Assembly: GCF_001640805.2 (NCBI RefSeq)
Contig: NW_026116148.1
Location: 16,001 to 80,000, forward strand
Reading direction: 5' to 3'
Source of the DNA: Lates calcarifer
Taxonomy: Eukaryota; Chordata; Actinopteri; Centropomidae
DNA: 64,000 nucleotides
The first letter of the stretch is position 1, and the number at the start of each line of letters is the position of its first letter. Shown in pieces: positions 13,302 to 24,882 of the stretch. The notes beneath the pieces were generated by a model. That model did not search any database. It saw only the letters and a program-made list of their open reading frames with translations, and was not told the DNA's origin. Both the position numbers and the translations under genes were made by a program.

Positions 13302-14276
13302 GGGGGGGGGTCACAGACTGACTGTATGGGGCCAGTTACACAGTTATCTCTTAGCTTTAAGGTCCGTTAATCACTCTCATTACATAATGACAACAGCTAC
13401 TCACAACCCTCTGCTAACAGCTAGCATGCTAGGAGCCTGCCTGCTCTGTCTGAGGTTAAACTGAGGGTCAGCAAACTTAAACCAGAAACTTAAACACCAG
13501 ATTAAATCGGTTTAAAACGGTTTAAACTGTTTGGTTGATGTTGTTCTGAGGCTGGCACAAACGTCCCGTGCCCCTGACAGCTAGCATTAGCCTTCATGCT
13601 ACATGCTAACACCGACATACATCGCCACCAAAATAAACTCCAGACACGACATATTAACATGTGTCACTGTAGACACATAACTAATTTCTCTTCCAGTCTT
13701 TTCCGGTAAAAGTCAGATTTATAAACCGTTAAAACTGCCTCCAAACGGACGGAGAAAGCAGCTCGAACACGGCTAACGGAGCAGCTGCTGAGGGGAGCAA
13801 CATTCTTCGTAACACCGGTGAGTTGTTTGTCTGTTTCCGTCGTAAATAATGTTCCCAGCAGTTAAACTAAAGGTTAAATCTGGTTTCAGTTACTTTATAC
13901 TAAGATGTCGCTCAGGTAACGAGCTGGGTTTGGGGTTAAAGGTTGGTTCAGGGTAATATCAGGGGGAACATGAATCAATGGGGGGACAGGTTTCGTCAGA
14001 ACACCTTCACAAGGGCGTTAGCATTAGCGGCTAACAGGTAAGTGTCAGTGCAGCCTCACGGGACCGTTACAGTCCGCGTACAACCCAGACAATGAGTTGT
14101 TATTAAAACACAGATTTTCACCAGAACAGCGATGCAGTGTGTTAGCTCCTCTGTTAGCAGCCACAGCGCTGACATTAGCACGTTAGCATGACAGTTAGCA
14201 GCAGCACCTACCCGGCCAAGCCCCCGAACAGGAACTTGATGGCCTTCGGAGAAGTCTTGGGCTTTGTCTCTGCCAT
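7854..14276 (-). CDS. slc25a11: Mitochondrial 2-oxoglutarate/malate carrier
   Basis: This inner-membrane carrier exchanges cytosolic malate for matrix 2-oxoglutarate in the malate-aspartate shuttle. Nine exons join without any frame break: 14212-14276, 11094-11246, 9660-9777, 9500-9588, 9330-9420, 9111-9201, 8440-8539, 8235-8286 and 7854-8009 (915 nt, 304 aa plus stop; human is 314 aa). All three mitochondrial carrier signatures are present: PLDLVKNR (from residue 31), PAEVALIR (from residue 129) and PVDIVKTR (exon 7). The C-terminus has ARLGPHTVLTFIFLEQMN, close to human SLC25A11. The start is MAETKPKTSPKAIKFLFGG. Intron 1 is about 3 kb with a GT tract followed by poly-G at 13237-13310. Intron 2 is almost entirely a 16-bp minisatellite and intron 6 is a GTT tract. 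The gene is intact. Confidence 0.97.
8553..9108. repeat. GTT/AAC trinucleotide-rich tract in slc25a11 intron 6
   Basis: A CA tract (8546-8578) is followed by about 500 bp of GTT repeats broken by GTGT steps. The tract fills nearly all of the intron between exons 7 and 6 and ends a few bases before the exon 6 donor. Long low-complexity open frames (poly-V/L/C on plus, poly-N/T/Q on minus) are by-products of the repeat. Confidence 0.95.
9800..11090. repeat. 16-bp minisatellite in slc25a11 intron 2
   Basis: About 1.3 kb is built from the unit GATGAATGAAGTGATA, with A/G and T/C variants (GTGACAG, GAATAAAG) and a few shortened units. It ends directly at the exon 2 donor. Because 16 is not a multiple of three, three units make a 48-nt, 16-codon cycle. 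This gives a 518-codon open frame on the minus strand that starts inside exon 2 and is not a separate gene. Confidence 0.95.
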
Positions 14277-15181
14277 GTTTGCCCCGGTCGGTCGGTGGCC
14301 ACAGAGTCCCCGGTCAGATTCCTGCTGCTTGTGTGCCTCTGGGCCGGACGGTCCACCTGTTCTCTCCCCGGTACAACAGCAGCAGCAGCCGGGGCAAGGT
14401 GACTCTCTGGAGCGGGTACGTCCGGAGACACGAAGCCCCGCGGACCAATCAGGAGGCGAGAACGAGGGGCACGAAGATCCACGAACAGAGACGATTATTG
14501 TTCTGCCTTCAGGGCCCCATCAGCAGCTCGGACATCTGAATTTCAAACGCTGTGTCATGCATTGAGAATTACTTTAACTTCTGAAAATTAAAGTTGTTAT
14601 ATAATCCATACACTACATATACACTTAACACTTACAAGTCAGTCTTCATTTTATTCAACGAAAAAGCCCAACAATATATCCAGAAAGGCGGTAGTGGTAA
14701 TCGTAGTAGTAGTAGTTATATATCCGACAGCCCTGAAAGCAACAGCAGCTTCAGCACAGCCCAAATGAATTTATTAAAAAATAATAAAATAAAATAAAAA
14801 TGAAACAGAAATAGATGCATCATAAATTTGAGGTTGGTGGTAACACAGATTATATCTATCGAGTGTAAATCAGATAAATTGCATCTATATGATTAAATTT
14901 AAATTATCATTGACGATTATTTATGGAAAAAATACATATTACATACAAACATATTTATCCATGTATTAATTAAATAGATACATGTTATTAACAGTTTGTA
15001 CTTTAATAAATTGTAAGAAACAATGTAAATACAGCGTCATAACATAAAAGTGTCTGACGTGACTCTCATCCAATGAAAAGCTGCTGTTGTCTTTTCCTGC
15101 ACGCTCATTGGTTAAGAACTCCACGATGGGCGGGAGCTGTCAAATGCAACAGCTTGCTGAGGAAGTAGAAACAGCCCGGCG
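14277..15181. promoter_or_regulatory. Divergent promoter region of slc25a11 (minus) and mospd3 (plus)
   Basis: The two start codons face away from each other (14276 and 15925). A CpG-richer stretch with the slc25a11 5' UTR lies at 14277-14480, followed by AT-rich DNA. A CCAAT box at 15070-15074 and an inverted one (ATTGG, 15107-15111) precede GATGGGCGGG and a likely non-coding first mospd3 exon ending at the donor CGGCG/GTGAGT (15181/15182). No TATA box is evident. Transcription start sites are not determined. Confidence 0.5.
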
Positions 15182-15924
15182 GTGAGTAGAGACACTAAAC
15201 TATCGGTTCTACTGGATTTAAGTCAGTTCGGACTCAGTCCGGGGACGGACGTCAAACCGACGGACTGTCCCAGCTGCTGCTCGTGTTGTCTGCTCCGTCG
15301 TGTTTCCGTTATTTTACCGGTTATTGAGCGGGTCGGTGTGACGGAGCAGCTAGCGTTAGCTAACGTCACCGAGATAAGAAGAGACTTTCATAACAAGAGT
15401 CTGTTTTCTGTTATTTTAACGGGTTTTATCCAAAATAAATTAGAGATGAGTTACAGTGCAGGTAAATGTTGTTCACAGGCTGAGAGGAGGAAGAACTTCA
15501 TCTTACTTTCTTAAGGTGGAATAATAGGAAGTAAAAGCAGAATAAAGACAGTAAATGAGTTTGTGTGTCTGTTCTCTGTTGCTCAGGTATCTGTCCAGCA
15601 GATCACTGCAGGATGTTTTAATGACTGTTTTTAAAGATATTGATTAACAGTTACATTACACCAAAGACCTGCTCCAAACAAAGTCTGACAAACATGTTCA
15701 CGCGTGTTATTCAGTTTACTGTAGAAGACACTCAGCAGTTATTCAGTCCTCAGCTGATTCACTTTAATACAGTTTAAAATGGAAACTTCATTAAACAGCA
15801 TTAATAATATTTATTAGTTTTTTTTTTCTGCAGCAGGAGGCGATGCTGTGACGTCACGCTTCCAGGTGTCCAATGACAGCACTCGGATCATGGCCGCGGG
15901 TGGGGCACCACGCAGGGCGGACCA

Positions 15925-16835
15925 ATGAGGAGGAGGGACGGCCATGACGGACAGGGACAGGGCGGGATGACCGGGGAGCAGCGGGGGGGAGGCAGGAGAG
16001 GGGACAGGGGGCAGGCGGCGGCGGCGGGAGGAGGGCCGGGGAGGAGACGGCAGGTGAGACGGGAGGTGAGACAGGTGTGGCGTCCCCGCTGCCTGTCTTC
16101 CTGTTCCCCTCCGAGCTGGTGTTTTACTCGGAGCAGAGGAACTCCCACCGCAGAGTCCTGACTCTGTACAACCCCTACAGGTTCAGGATCAGCTTCAAGA
16201 GTCAGTACCTGTCTGTCTGTGTGTCTGTCTGTGTGTAACCTGTGGACATACTGCCCCCTGCTGGCCCTGCAGGAGATAACCTCCTCTCTCTCTCTCTCTC
16301 AGTGCTGTGTACTGCTCCCTCGCTCTACAGGGTGGTGGAGGCCGAGGGCAGCGTCCGAGCCAAGTCCTGCGTCGACCTGTGAGAACTCAGACTTCTGTGT
16401 GACATCATCAGCTCACCTTTAACACAAAAACAAACAGTGACATCACTTCCTGTTTCCTGTCAGGGTGGTGCGTCACCTGGATGTCTCCCCTCGTAACTGG
16501 GGCCGCAGAGACCGGTTCCGCATGGAGGTCAGAGGAGGAGGCCAGGTGGGAGAGAGGGAGATCTGGGCCGAGCTGAGGGGAGGGGGAGAGGAGGGGGGAG
16601 GAGGAGGAGAGCAGGAGGAGGAGGAGAGGAAGAGGAGTAAACGAGGAGGAGGACAGCAGAGGGCGATGTCTCCTCTGTCTCCTCTCCTGGTGCCCACACA
16701 AACACACCTGCAGCTGCCCACCTGTACAGGTGAGACTCCTGGGAGGGAGGGAGAGGAGGAGACAAGGAGGGAGAGGAGGAGACAAGGAGGGAGAGGCTCT
16801 TTATCAGTGGGTTTGATCAGTTCATTGATTGTACT

Positions 16836-16874
<39 letters not shown>

Positions 16875-17030
16875 CTGTGCGCAGTGTGTCTCAGTGGGTG
16901 GTGTGTGTGTTGGTGGCGGTGTTGTGTGTCACAGTGTTGATGCTCCCCCTCCACACTGAGACCAGCTCGATGGTTCCAGGCTGCCTGCACGTCTCCACCA
17001 ATCAGAAGCTGGCCTGCGCCTACACACTGG

Positions 17031-17089
<59 letters not shown>

Positions 17090-17158
17090 AACTCACCTGA
17101 ATCGAGCCGTGTCTCCATCTCTCCCTCAGGTCTTCTCACCATTGTGTTTCTACGGTAA
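15925..17158 (+). CDS. mospd3: Motile sperm (MSP) domain-containing membrane protein
   Basis: MOSPD proteins are ER membrane proteins with a VAP-like MSP domain that binds FFAT-type motifs. Exons: 15925-16200, 16303-16378, 16464-16729, 16875-17030 and 17130-17158. The MSP domain reads PVFLFPSELVFYSEQRN, LTLYNPYRF, LCTAPSLYRVVEAEGSV and VVRHLDVSP. After an acidic Gly/Glu-rich linker come two hydrophobic segments: VVCVLVAVLCVTVLMLPL, then QKLACAYTLGLLTIVFLR at the C-terminus, as in human MOSPD3 (which ends LGLLTMVFLRT). The start MRRRDGHDG resembles the human MRRG start. However, the first exon is one base out of frame between this start and the MSP domain: frame with ATG 15925 upstream, frame +2 from about 16040 on. 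No ATG lies in the MSP frame after its stop at 15945, so either one base is missing from the assembly (a run of seven G lies near 15981) or an upstream exon exists. Confidence 0.87.
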
Positions 17159-17411
17159 TCAGTGACATCACGCCGTTGCCACAGCGACCACGGATGCCGC
17201 CCAGCCCCGCCCTGACCTCTGACCTCCGCGCAGACACGGACTGTCTTCATTAACTCGACACACACACATGAATGTAGTCTGACAGCTGAATGAGGACACG
17301 ACGAAGCGTCGCCTCGAGTTTAAAAAACTTTATTTACACCTGGAAACAGAAACAGTGTGACGCCACTGATGACTCAGCACGAGCGACTCGTCCTCTAAGG
17401 TGTAAAGTTGA

Positions 17412-17417
17412 AATAAA
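17412..17417 (+). terminator. Polyadenylation signal AATAAA, mospd3
   Basis: AATAAA lies 254 bases after the mospd3 stop codon and is the first canonical signal downstream on that strand. Cleavage-site evidence is not available from sequence alone. Confidence 0.55.
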
Positions 17418-17419
17418 TT

Positions 17420-18476
17420 ATTGCATCATTTCCGCTGACGATGTTCTCGTGCCTGAACAGCAGCTGGTTAGCTTAGCTTAGCTTAGCATAAAGACTGGAA
17501 TCAGGGGGAAACTGCTAGCCTAGCTCTGTTCAAAGGAAACATCCACCTGCCAGCTCCTCTCAAAGCTCAGATTAACATGTCTGTTAGCATCGTCTGTTAG
17601 CATTGGCTGTTAGCATCGTCTGTTAGCTGTCTACAGGTAATTAAAGTGAATGAGCTTAATGTTTCCTTCATGAATCCACTGTCAGATGATCTAATGAAGC
17701 TGTGAAGGTTTCCACTCGTCTGTCAGACACAGGAGGAGACAGATGAATAAATGCGTTTTGAGGAAACAGCTCAGACTGACCCGAGTCAGACGTGAAGAAA
17801 TTCTCTGAGGAATGAAGTTAGTTACAGTAAAGTTTCCTGTCGCTTCAGTTTTCATCTCCAACATGTTCGACTCCTCCACCTTCCTCTGACGTAAAGTGAC
17901 AGACAACAGGTCTACACTGAAATAAACGCTGATCACAGCGAGGGTCTGAGGTTTGTAACCACGTGACCTCTGACAGACGAGGTCTGGATGGTCCCCGGTT
18001 TGTTCACAGGCTGGTTTCTGTATTAAAGTGTGAGCTCTGACTTCATGGGTCAGTTTGGTTCGTGCATCAGTGACTTATTCTGATAATTATTATTCTATTG
18101 TTCTATTTTTTTTCATCTTGAAACAATGAATCCAAACACAAACAAATGTCATCATGTGATTTATCTCCATTAACAACATGCAAACATATATATATATATG
18201 TATATGTATATAGGTGGAGAGAATCATGAGTTCTTTAAAGGTCCACCTGGGTTTGTTGACCTGGGCTGACGGGGCTACATTAATAAAGTGGAAACAGGAA
18301 ACCCCTCCTGTGGAGTTTAACCAGAGACAGGTGTGGTGGTTCAGAGACAGGTGTGGTGGTTCAGAGACAGGTGTGGTGGTTCAGAGACAGGTGTGGTGGT
18401 CTTTCCCTCAGTTTTCCCTCACAGGCCTCAGTCTGAACACATCTGATCTTGTCTGCTCACAGGTGTGTGTGTCTGC
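17420..18476. other. Intergenic, no gene recognised
   Basis: Contains a short TTAGC array (17466-17490), an AT/GT tract at 18186-18214, and a 20-bp tandem repeat (unit GTGTGGTGGTTCAGAGACAG, about four copies) at 18329-18405. No coding exon with splice support was seen. Confidence 0.5.
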
Positions 18477-21031
18477 TCACAGGTGTTGCTCTGTGGTGAC
18501 TTCAACAGTGACGTCACGCTCGTCAGCCAATCCCTCCTCGACGTGATTGGCGGATGGGCGTTGCCATGGAGACGGACAGGCCTCTTTCTGCAGACAGAGC
18601 AGTTTAAGGTTTAGATCAGATTTCTGTAAATAACCTTCACGTTGGAGGAGAGTTACCTGTGGGTCTGTGTCGATATAAAGACACCATGAGGACAGTGGAG
18701 ATGAAGTACGGACAGCAACACCACCAGGTAACGGAGCCAAGTATGAACATGAGGTGGGAGGAGTCTGTGGTAGGCAGGTGGAGCGGACTCCAGAGGTGGG
18801 AGGACTGTGGTTGTAAGATTTCACCTGTAGAGAGAGAGTCACCTGGTCAGGTGAAGATGTGGATGAAATAAGTGTTGAAATCAAAGTGAAGCTCCTGACC
18901 TGTGACAGTGATCCAGCTGGGTGGAGACTCTCCATCACTGCTGATGTTACACTTGTAGAGGCCTTCATCAGACTTGGTAACATGGTGGATGGTCATGTGA
19001 CCTGTAGGCTCAGTCCCTGATGAGGGAGCCATCTTTATAGAAAGCAGCTGGGAGGTTGGAGGGAGTGGTCTTTGTTTTACAGTGCAGAGTGACATCATGT
19101 CCCTCCATCACAGGGAGGACAGGACTCTGCAGGATCACTGATCCACCTCAACACAGAGACAAACTACAGCATTTCATCCATTTACACACAGCTTCATCAA
19201 TACTAACTCCACAGTCTGATCTTACCAGTGACAGTGATGCTGATGATGTTACTGGTTGCTCCCTCTCTGGACTCACACCAGTAAACTCCACTGTCCCAGG
19301 TGATGGCGTGGCTGATGATACAGGAGGACCCGGCTGGTTTTCCCCAGTGGACACATTCAGTCCTGTTTCCTCTGGTTGTGTTCCTCCTCAGCGTCCACCC
19401 AGCAGAGCTGTCGTCCTCACAGCTCAGAGAGACGGTGGACCAGCTGAAAAACTGAGATCTGCTGGGACTCACCGTCAGACGAGCTGCTGACGACACTGTG
19501 ATGTATCTCACTGATCTGTGCTCACAGCTCCTCCAGCTCCATTTAATGCAAATACAACTAAACACGCCGGAGCACAGACCCAGTGAGACAGCTCATCAGG
19601 TTCCTACTGTGTGACATAACTGTGTCATTGCAGTTTGGAGGAAACAGACCCTGTTTACACCTGGTTCTGGTGGAAGTCTGGATCCTGTCGGGTTCAGATC
19701 TTAGGTTGAAACCTAGACAACGTCATCACTCCTGCTCTGATCTCTGGACACCTGTGAACGACTTTTCTTTTTGTTTCTTTCTGCCTGTTTAAACTTTCTG
19801 TTTCTAATCTGAAGTGAGACTCAACGTTCCTCTTGTACTTTCAATTAATATAAAAGAGACTTTTTCACTTCCCAGAGTCTCTGAACTTTCATCTGTGTAT
19901 TTCTGTTTATTTAGAGTTCTGCAGCAGATTTTCTTTTATCTGCTGTTTATCTGCTGTAAATATTCTGACGAGATCTTCAGAAACTTTTCAGAAATCTCAC
20001 AAAACTTTGGCTTTTCTAAACAGAGGAATCAGGATCTGTGACATTTCCTGTGGTCAAGCAGGAACAGGACATCATTTATATGAAGAGTCCTTTTGGCTCA
20101 GGAAGGTTCCTCACAGAGGGAAATGACCCTGAATCAGACCTGATCAGACCTGGTCCAGGTCTCTCCATATTCAGGAGCTTCACTGCTTCCTCTGAACCAG
20201 GAGCTGAACCGGGATGTGAACCAGGGTCTGGACCAGGGTCTGACCAGGGTCTGAACCAGGGTCTGAGCAGGGTCTGAACCAGGGTCTGAACCAGGTTGGT
20301 CGTATATTTCTACATTTAGTAAAAGGTGTGACTGCATCGATCAGGAATAAATGTTTCTTGGTTCAGATTAAAATAAAATCTGATATTTGAGACTTTATTT
20401 TTCCTGTAGCAGGTCTGTGTTTCTATTCATGTTTCTATTGATGTTTCTATTCACAGTGCAGTCTTAGAACAGGTCCACCTACCTTGTGTGTGTCTGCAGC
20501 AGAGTGTTGCGATCAGCCCTGAGAGGAAATAACACCCAGGTGTCACATGTTACCACAGAACACGACTTCACTTCTGCTGCTGTCCTTATTAGGACAGTGC
20601 AGTGACGTCCACTGTGGACAGCCTGACCCATAACCTCAGCTCACCCCTTCACTAAACCTGAGCAGGACCTCAGAACTGACCTTTGACCTCACTGGGACTT
20701 CAGTCCCCACACGGTGAGTGTCTTTACCAGATAAGGTCACATGAACATGTACAACAGAGTTAAAGTAGACGCAGATTTAAGACACGTCCACACTGACGTC
20801 TCTGTAGATTCACAGACGGACGGACAGAGAGACGTCAGTTTGTAAACAAACAGGACTAAAGACGTGTAGAACAACAAGCTGCTGCAACTCTGACCTCACA
20901 ACAACAACAACAGCAACAACAACAACAACAGCAACAACAACAACAACAGCAACAACAGCAACAGCAACAAGAGAACAGAACAACAAGCTCATAACTGACT
21001 CACAGAGCCACTGAAGAGACGTCTGCTCCAT
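18477..21031 (-). pseudogene. Fc-receptor-like two-Ig-domain receptor, frameshifted
   Basis: Exons in transcript order: signal exons 21004-21031 (MEQTSLQWL) and 20483-20518 (LIATLCC); Ig1 19226-19486 ([12 protein letters not shown]-x-W, DSGVYWC); Ig2 18900-19146 (VTLHC, then SDEGLYKC); stalk plus transmembrane exon 18657-18824 (CCCPYFISTVLMVSLYRHR); and a tail exon starting at 18587. The two-part leader and two Ig domains match teleost FCRL-type receptors. All junctions are phase 1, but Ig2 is 247 nt where 246 is needed, and its frame breaks near 19015-19025, giving an early stop. The tail is also one base too long compared with the paralogue at 32210-35651: in the inherited frame it stops at 18523, while the paralogous ending (VTTEQHL, stop 18477) is in another frame. 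The Ig1 acceptor is a NAGNAG. Either this is a young pseudogene or the assembly has two base errors. Ligand is unknown. Confidence 0.65.
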
Positions 21032-21066
21032 GATCCTGTTCAGTGAAGTGAGACCAAACACTCAGA

Positions 21067-21223
21067 CCTCCTCCTGCTCCTCCCTCCTGCCTCCTCCTCC
21101 TGCTCCTCCTCCTCCTGCTCCTCGTCCTCCTCCTCCTCCTCCTCCTCCTCCTCCTCCTCCTCCTCCTCCTCCTCCTCCTCCTGCTCCTCCTCCTCCTCCT
21201 CCTCCTCCTGCTCCTCCTCCTTC
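21067..21223. repeat. TCC trinucleotide tract
   Basis: About 150 bp of CTC/TCC repeats with occasional TGC steps, just upstream of the frameshifted Fc-receptor-like gene's first exon. The poly-Pro and poly-Glu open frames here are repeat artefacts. Confidence 0.95.
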
Positions 21224-21860
21224 CTCTTTGTAGGTAAAAGGAGCATTTACAAGAACGTCAGGTGACGAAACTGATCTGAGTTTTCATCCTGTTCACACAT
21301 GAGCTGCTGAGCTCTGCACAGACTCAACCTTACAACAAAGACAACATCAGGTCTTTAAACCAGGTTTGGACACAAGACCAGGACCTCAGGCTGAAGGGCC
21401 TGGAGCTAATCTAAAGTGCAGGGGTCAGACCTGGGTCCAGACCTGCAGATCTGGGCCCTGGTCAGGTTCTGGTGGTTTGGTCTGAGAGGACCAGAACAGA
21501 CCAGAGCGCAGGTGAACCGTGTGTCAGGTGGAGGTGTGAAGGTTTAACAGCTGCTCTGACCACAGTCCTGCAGCTTCCTGATCACATGACCTCTGACTGT
21601 CAGGTCTGAACCTGAGCTCATGATCCACAGAGACCAACCTGGTCTCTGGCTGTTTTCTGACTTTAAGACAAAGCCAGAGACAAAGACCTGATGGAGGTTC
21701 TGACACCGTAGCAACAGTAACTAAGGAGGGCGGGGCTTAGCGCAGGCTCAGTTCATCAGCTTCCAGTGACCGCGAGACTTGGTGAACTCGCGAGAACTCG
21801 AACAGGAAATAAACAGGGACCAGCCGTCAGAGGGAGAACCAGGACCAGTACACGATCAGG

Positions 21861-23415
<1,555 letters not shown>

Positions 23416-23499
23416 TGAAACACACTGAAGCAGGTCACTGAGCTGTCACACACAGTCGAGCTGGAACTATTCATCCGTTCATCAAAGGACAGAAATGAA

Positions 23500-23814
23500 T
23501 CAATGATCTGAAAGTGTCGTTAATGTATCAGTGTAAATAATGGACCTTGTACTTTATTAAAGATAAATGTTGTGATCGTGTTTCTGAGCTGAGCATCGTT
23601 AAGCTACATGAGGTGTTTCAGGTGAGACAGAGACGGGAGAGATTTGCAGGATTTAAAGAGTTTAAAGCAACAGAAAGCTTCACCTTCACAGCTCAGTTAG
23701 TTTCCAAGACAGAGAGAAAAACCCCAAACAAAGTCCAGGTCACTCCTACCACTCTGTGGGAATCAGGTCCAGTCCAGGTTAAATCCAGGTGAGCTGGTCT
23801 CAGGTAACACCTGA
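23500..23814 (+). repeat. 315-bp perfect repeat, copy 1
   Basis: The block from TCAATGATCTGAAAGTGTCG to GGTAACACCTGA is identical, base for base as read, to 30706-31020. It contains an ATTAAA (23556-23561) that could serve as the polyadenylation signal of the zinc-finger gene, and an 81-codon open frame beginning MYFIKDKCCD that has no recognised homology. No terminal inverted repeats or target-site duplications are obvious. Confidence 0.9.
23556..23561 (+). terminator. Possible polyadenylation signal ATTAAA, zinc-finger gene
   Basis: ATTAAA lies about 140 bases beyond the sixth-finger stop codon at 23416-23418. It sits inside the 315-bp repeat, so it could also belong to the repeat. Confidence 0.4.
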
Positions 23815-24882
23815 CAGAGAGGACTGACCTATAAAATGGTCACAAAATGAATAATTAACCCTAAGAAGAAAAGTTCTCTTGTACATGTGCACAACAAATG
23901 ATGCAAACAACAATATAACCACAGAAAGATTAAACCAAAAACACACAGGGTTAAAATCAAAAGTCCTCAGCAAGTTTCACCATGAGTCATTCAACTCTAC
24001 TTAATCGCTGGCTGCCTTAAATCTGCGGTTTCCCTATGGGAGTTCTGCATTGCGGTCTACTACAAAGCACCAGCAGGTCAGGCTAACAGGAGCTATTTTA
24101 TGGAGATGTAACTCACCACTGAGCGTTCAGGTCTGAGAGAGAAAAAGTGACTTCTTCTTCTTTCCACTTCATCCTGGATAGAAACCAGTGTTCAGGTTCA
24201 CTACTGCCACCTACTGTGTCAGTCAAAAATCTACACCACAAAAGAAAGAATCTTATTTCACTGAACTGTTCTGATCAGCTCAGTTTCTTTAAAATAAAGA
24301 AATAAACTCTGTAACCTGATGATAAAACATGTTTCAGTCTCATTTCTTCCATGTGAATCTTCCTGAATTCACTCTCTAATGTTCCTCTGATTCACACTGA
24401 TCATGTCTGTTATTGCGATTTTAAGTATGTAAAAATGAGTTCTCTCATTCTTCTTTCACTAATAATCACAAGTCAGTCAAGTTCTGTTGATGTGAGAAAG
24501 TCAGACCGATTCTTTCATAGGGCTGTGATAACAGTGCTGAGGGAGCTCTATTTTTATGCAACATAATAGAACGACCTTTAGTTAATCATTGGACAGTTTT
24601 TAAGAATAAAGTTAAAGAGAATGTTAAAAGAATGTTTAACTTTATTTTTTAACACTCTGTTTTAATGGTTTGTATTTTCTTCTATGTTCTGTCTACAACG
24701 TTTCTTGAACCTCCTGACTAAAGTGACAGGGGGAGGGACCTCCCACATCAGACCATCAAACAGAAAGTAAAACAGTATTTGTGACGCGGTGCAGCGACGT
24801 GAGGAGTGATAGATGTATTGTGTTGGTCAGAGTCTGTAATGTTACTCAGTTCATTGAGAAGTGGATTTAACAGCACTTGAAG
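23815..24882. other. Intergenic, AT-richer, no gene recognised
   Basis: No splice-supported coding exon was found between the zinc-finger gene and the leader exon at 24883. The right part is probably the promoter of the plus-strand V-set gene. Confidence 0.45.

Noticed and set aside
15126..15181. Possible coding first exon of mospd3 (ATGGGCGGGAGC...)
   Set aside because: Spliced to the acceptor before 15835 it reaches a TGA within about 14 codons, so the exon is treated as 5' UTR.
14277..15924. Expectation of rnf167 beside slc25a11, as in human
   Set aside because: No RING or PA-domain sequence is present; the divergent neighbour here is mospd3.
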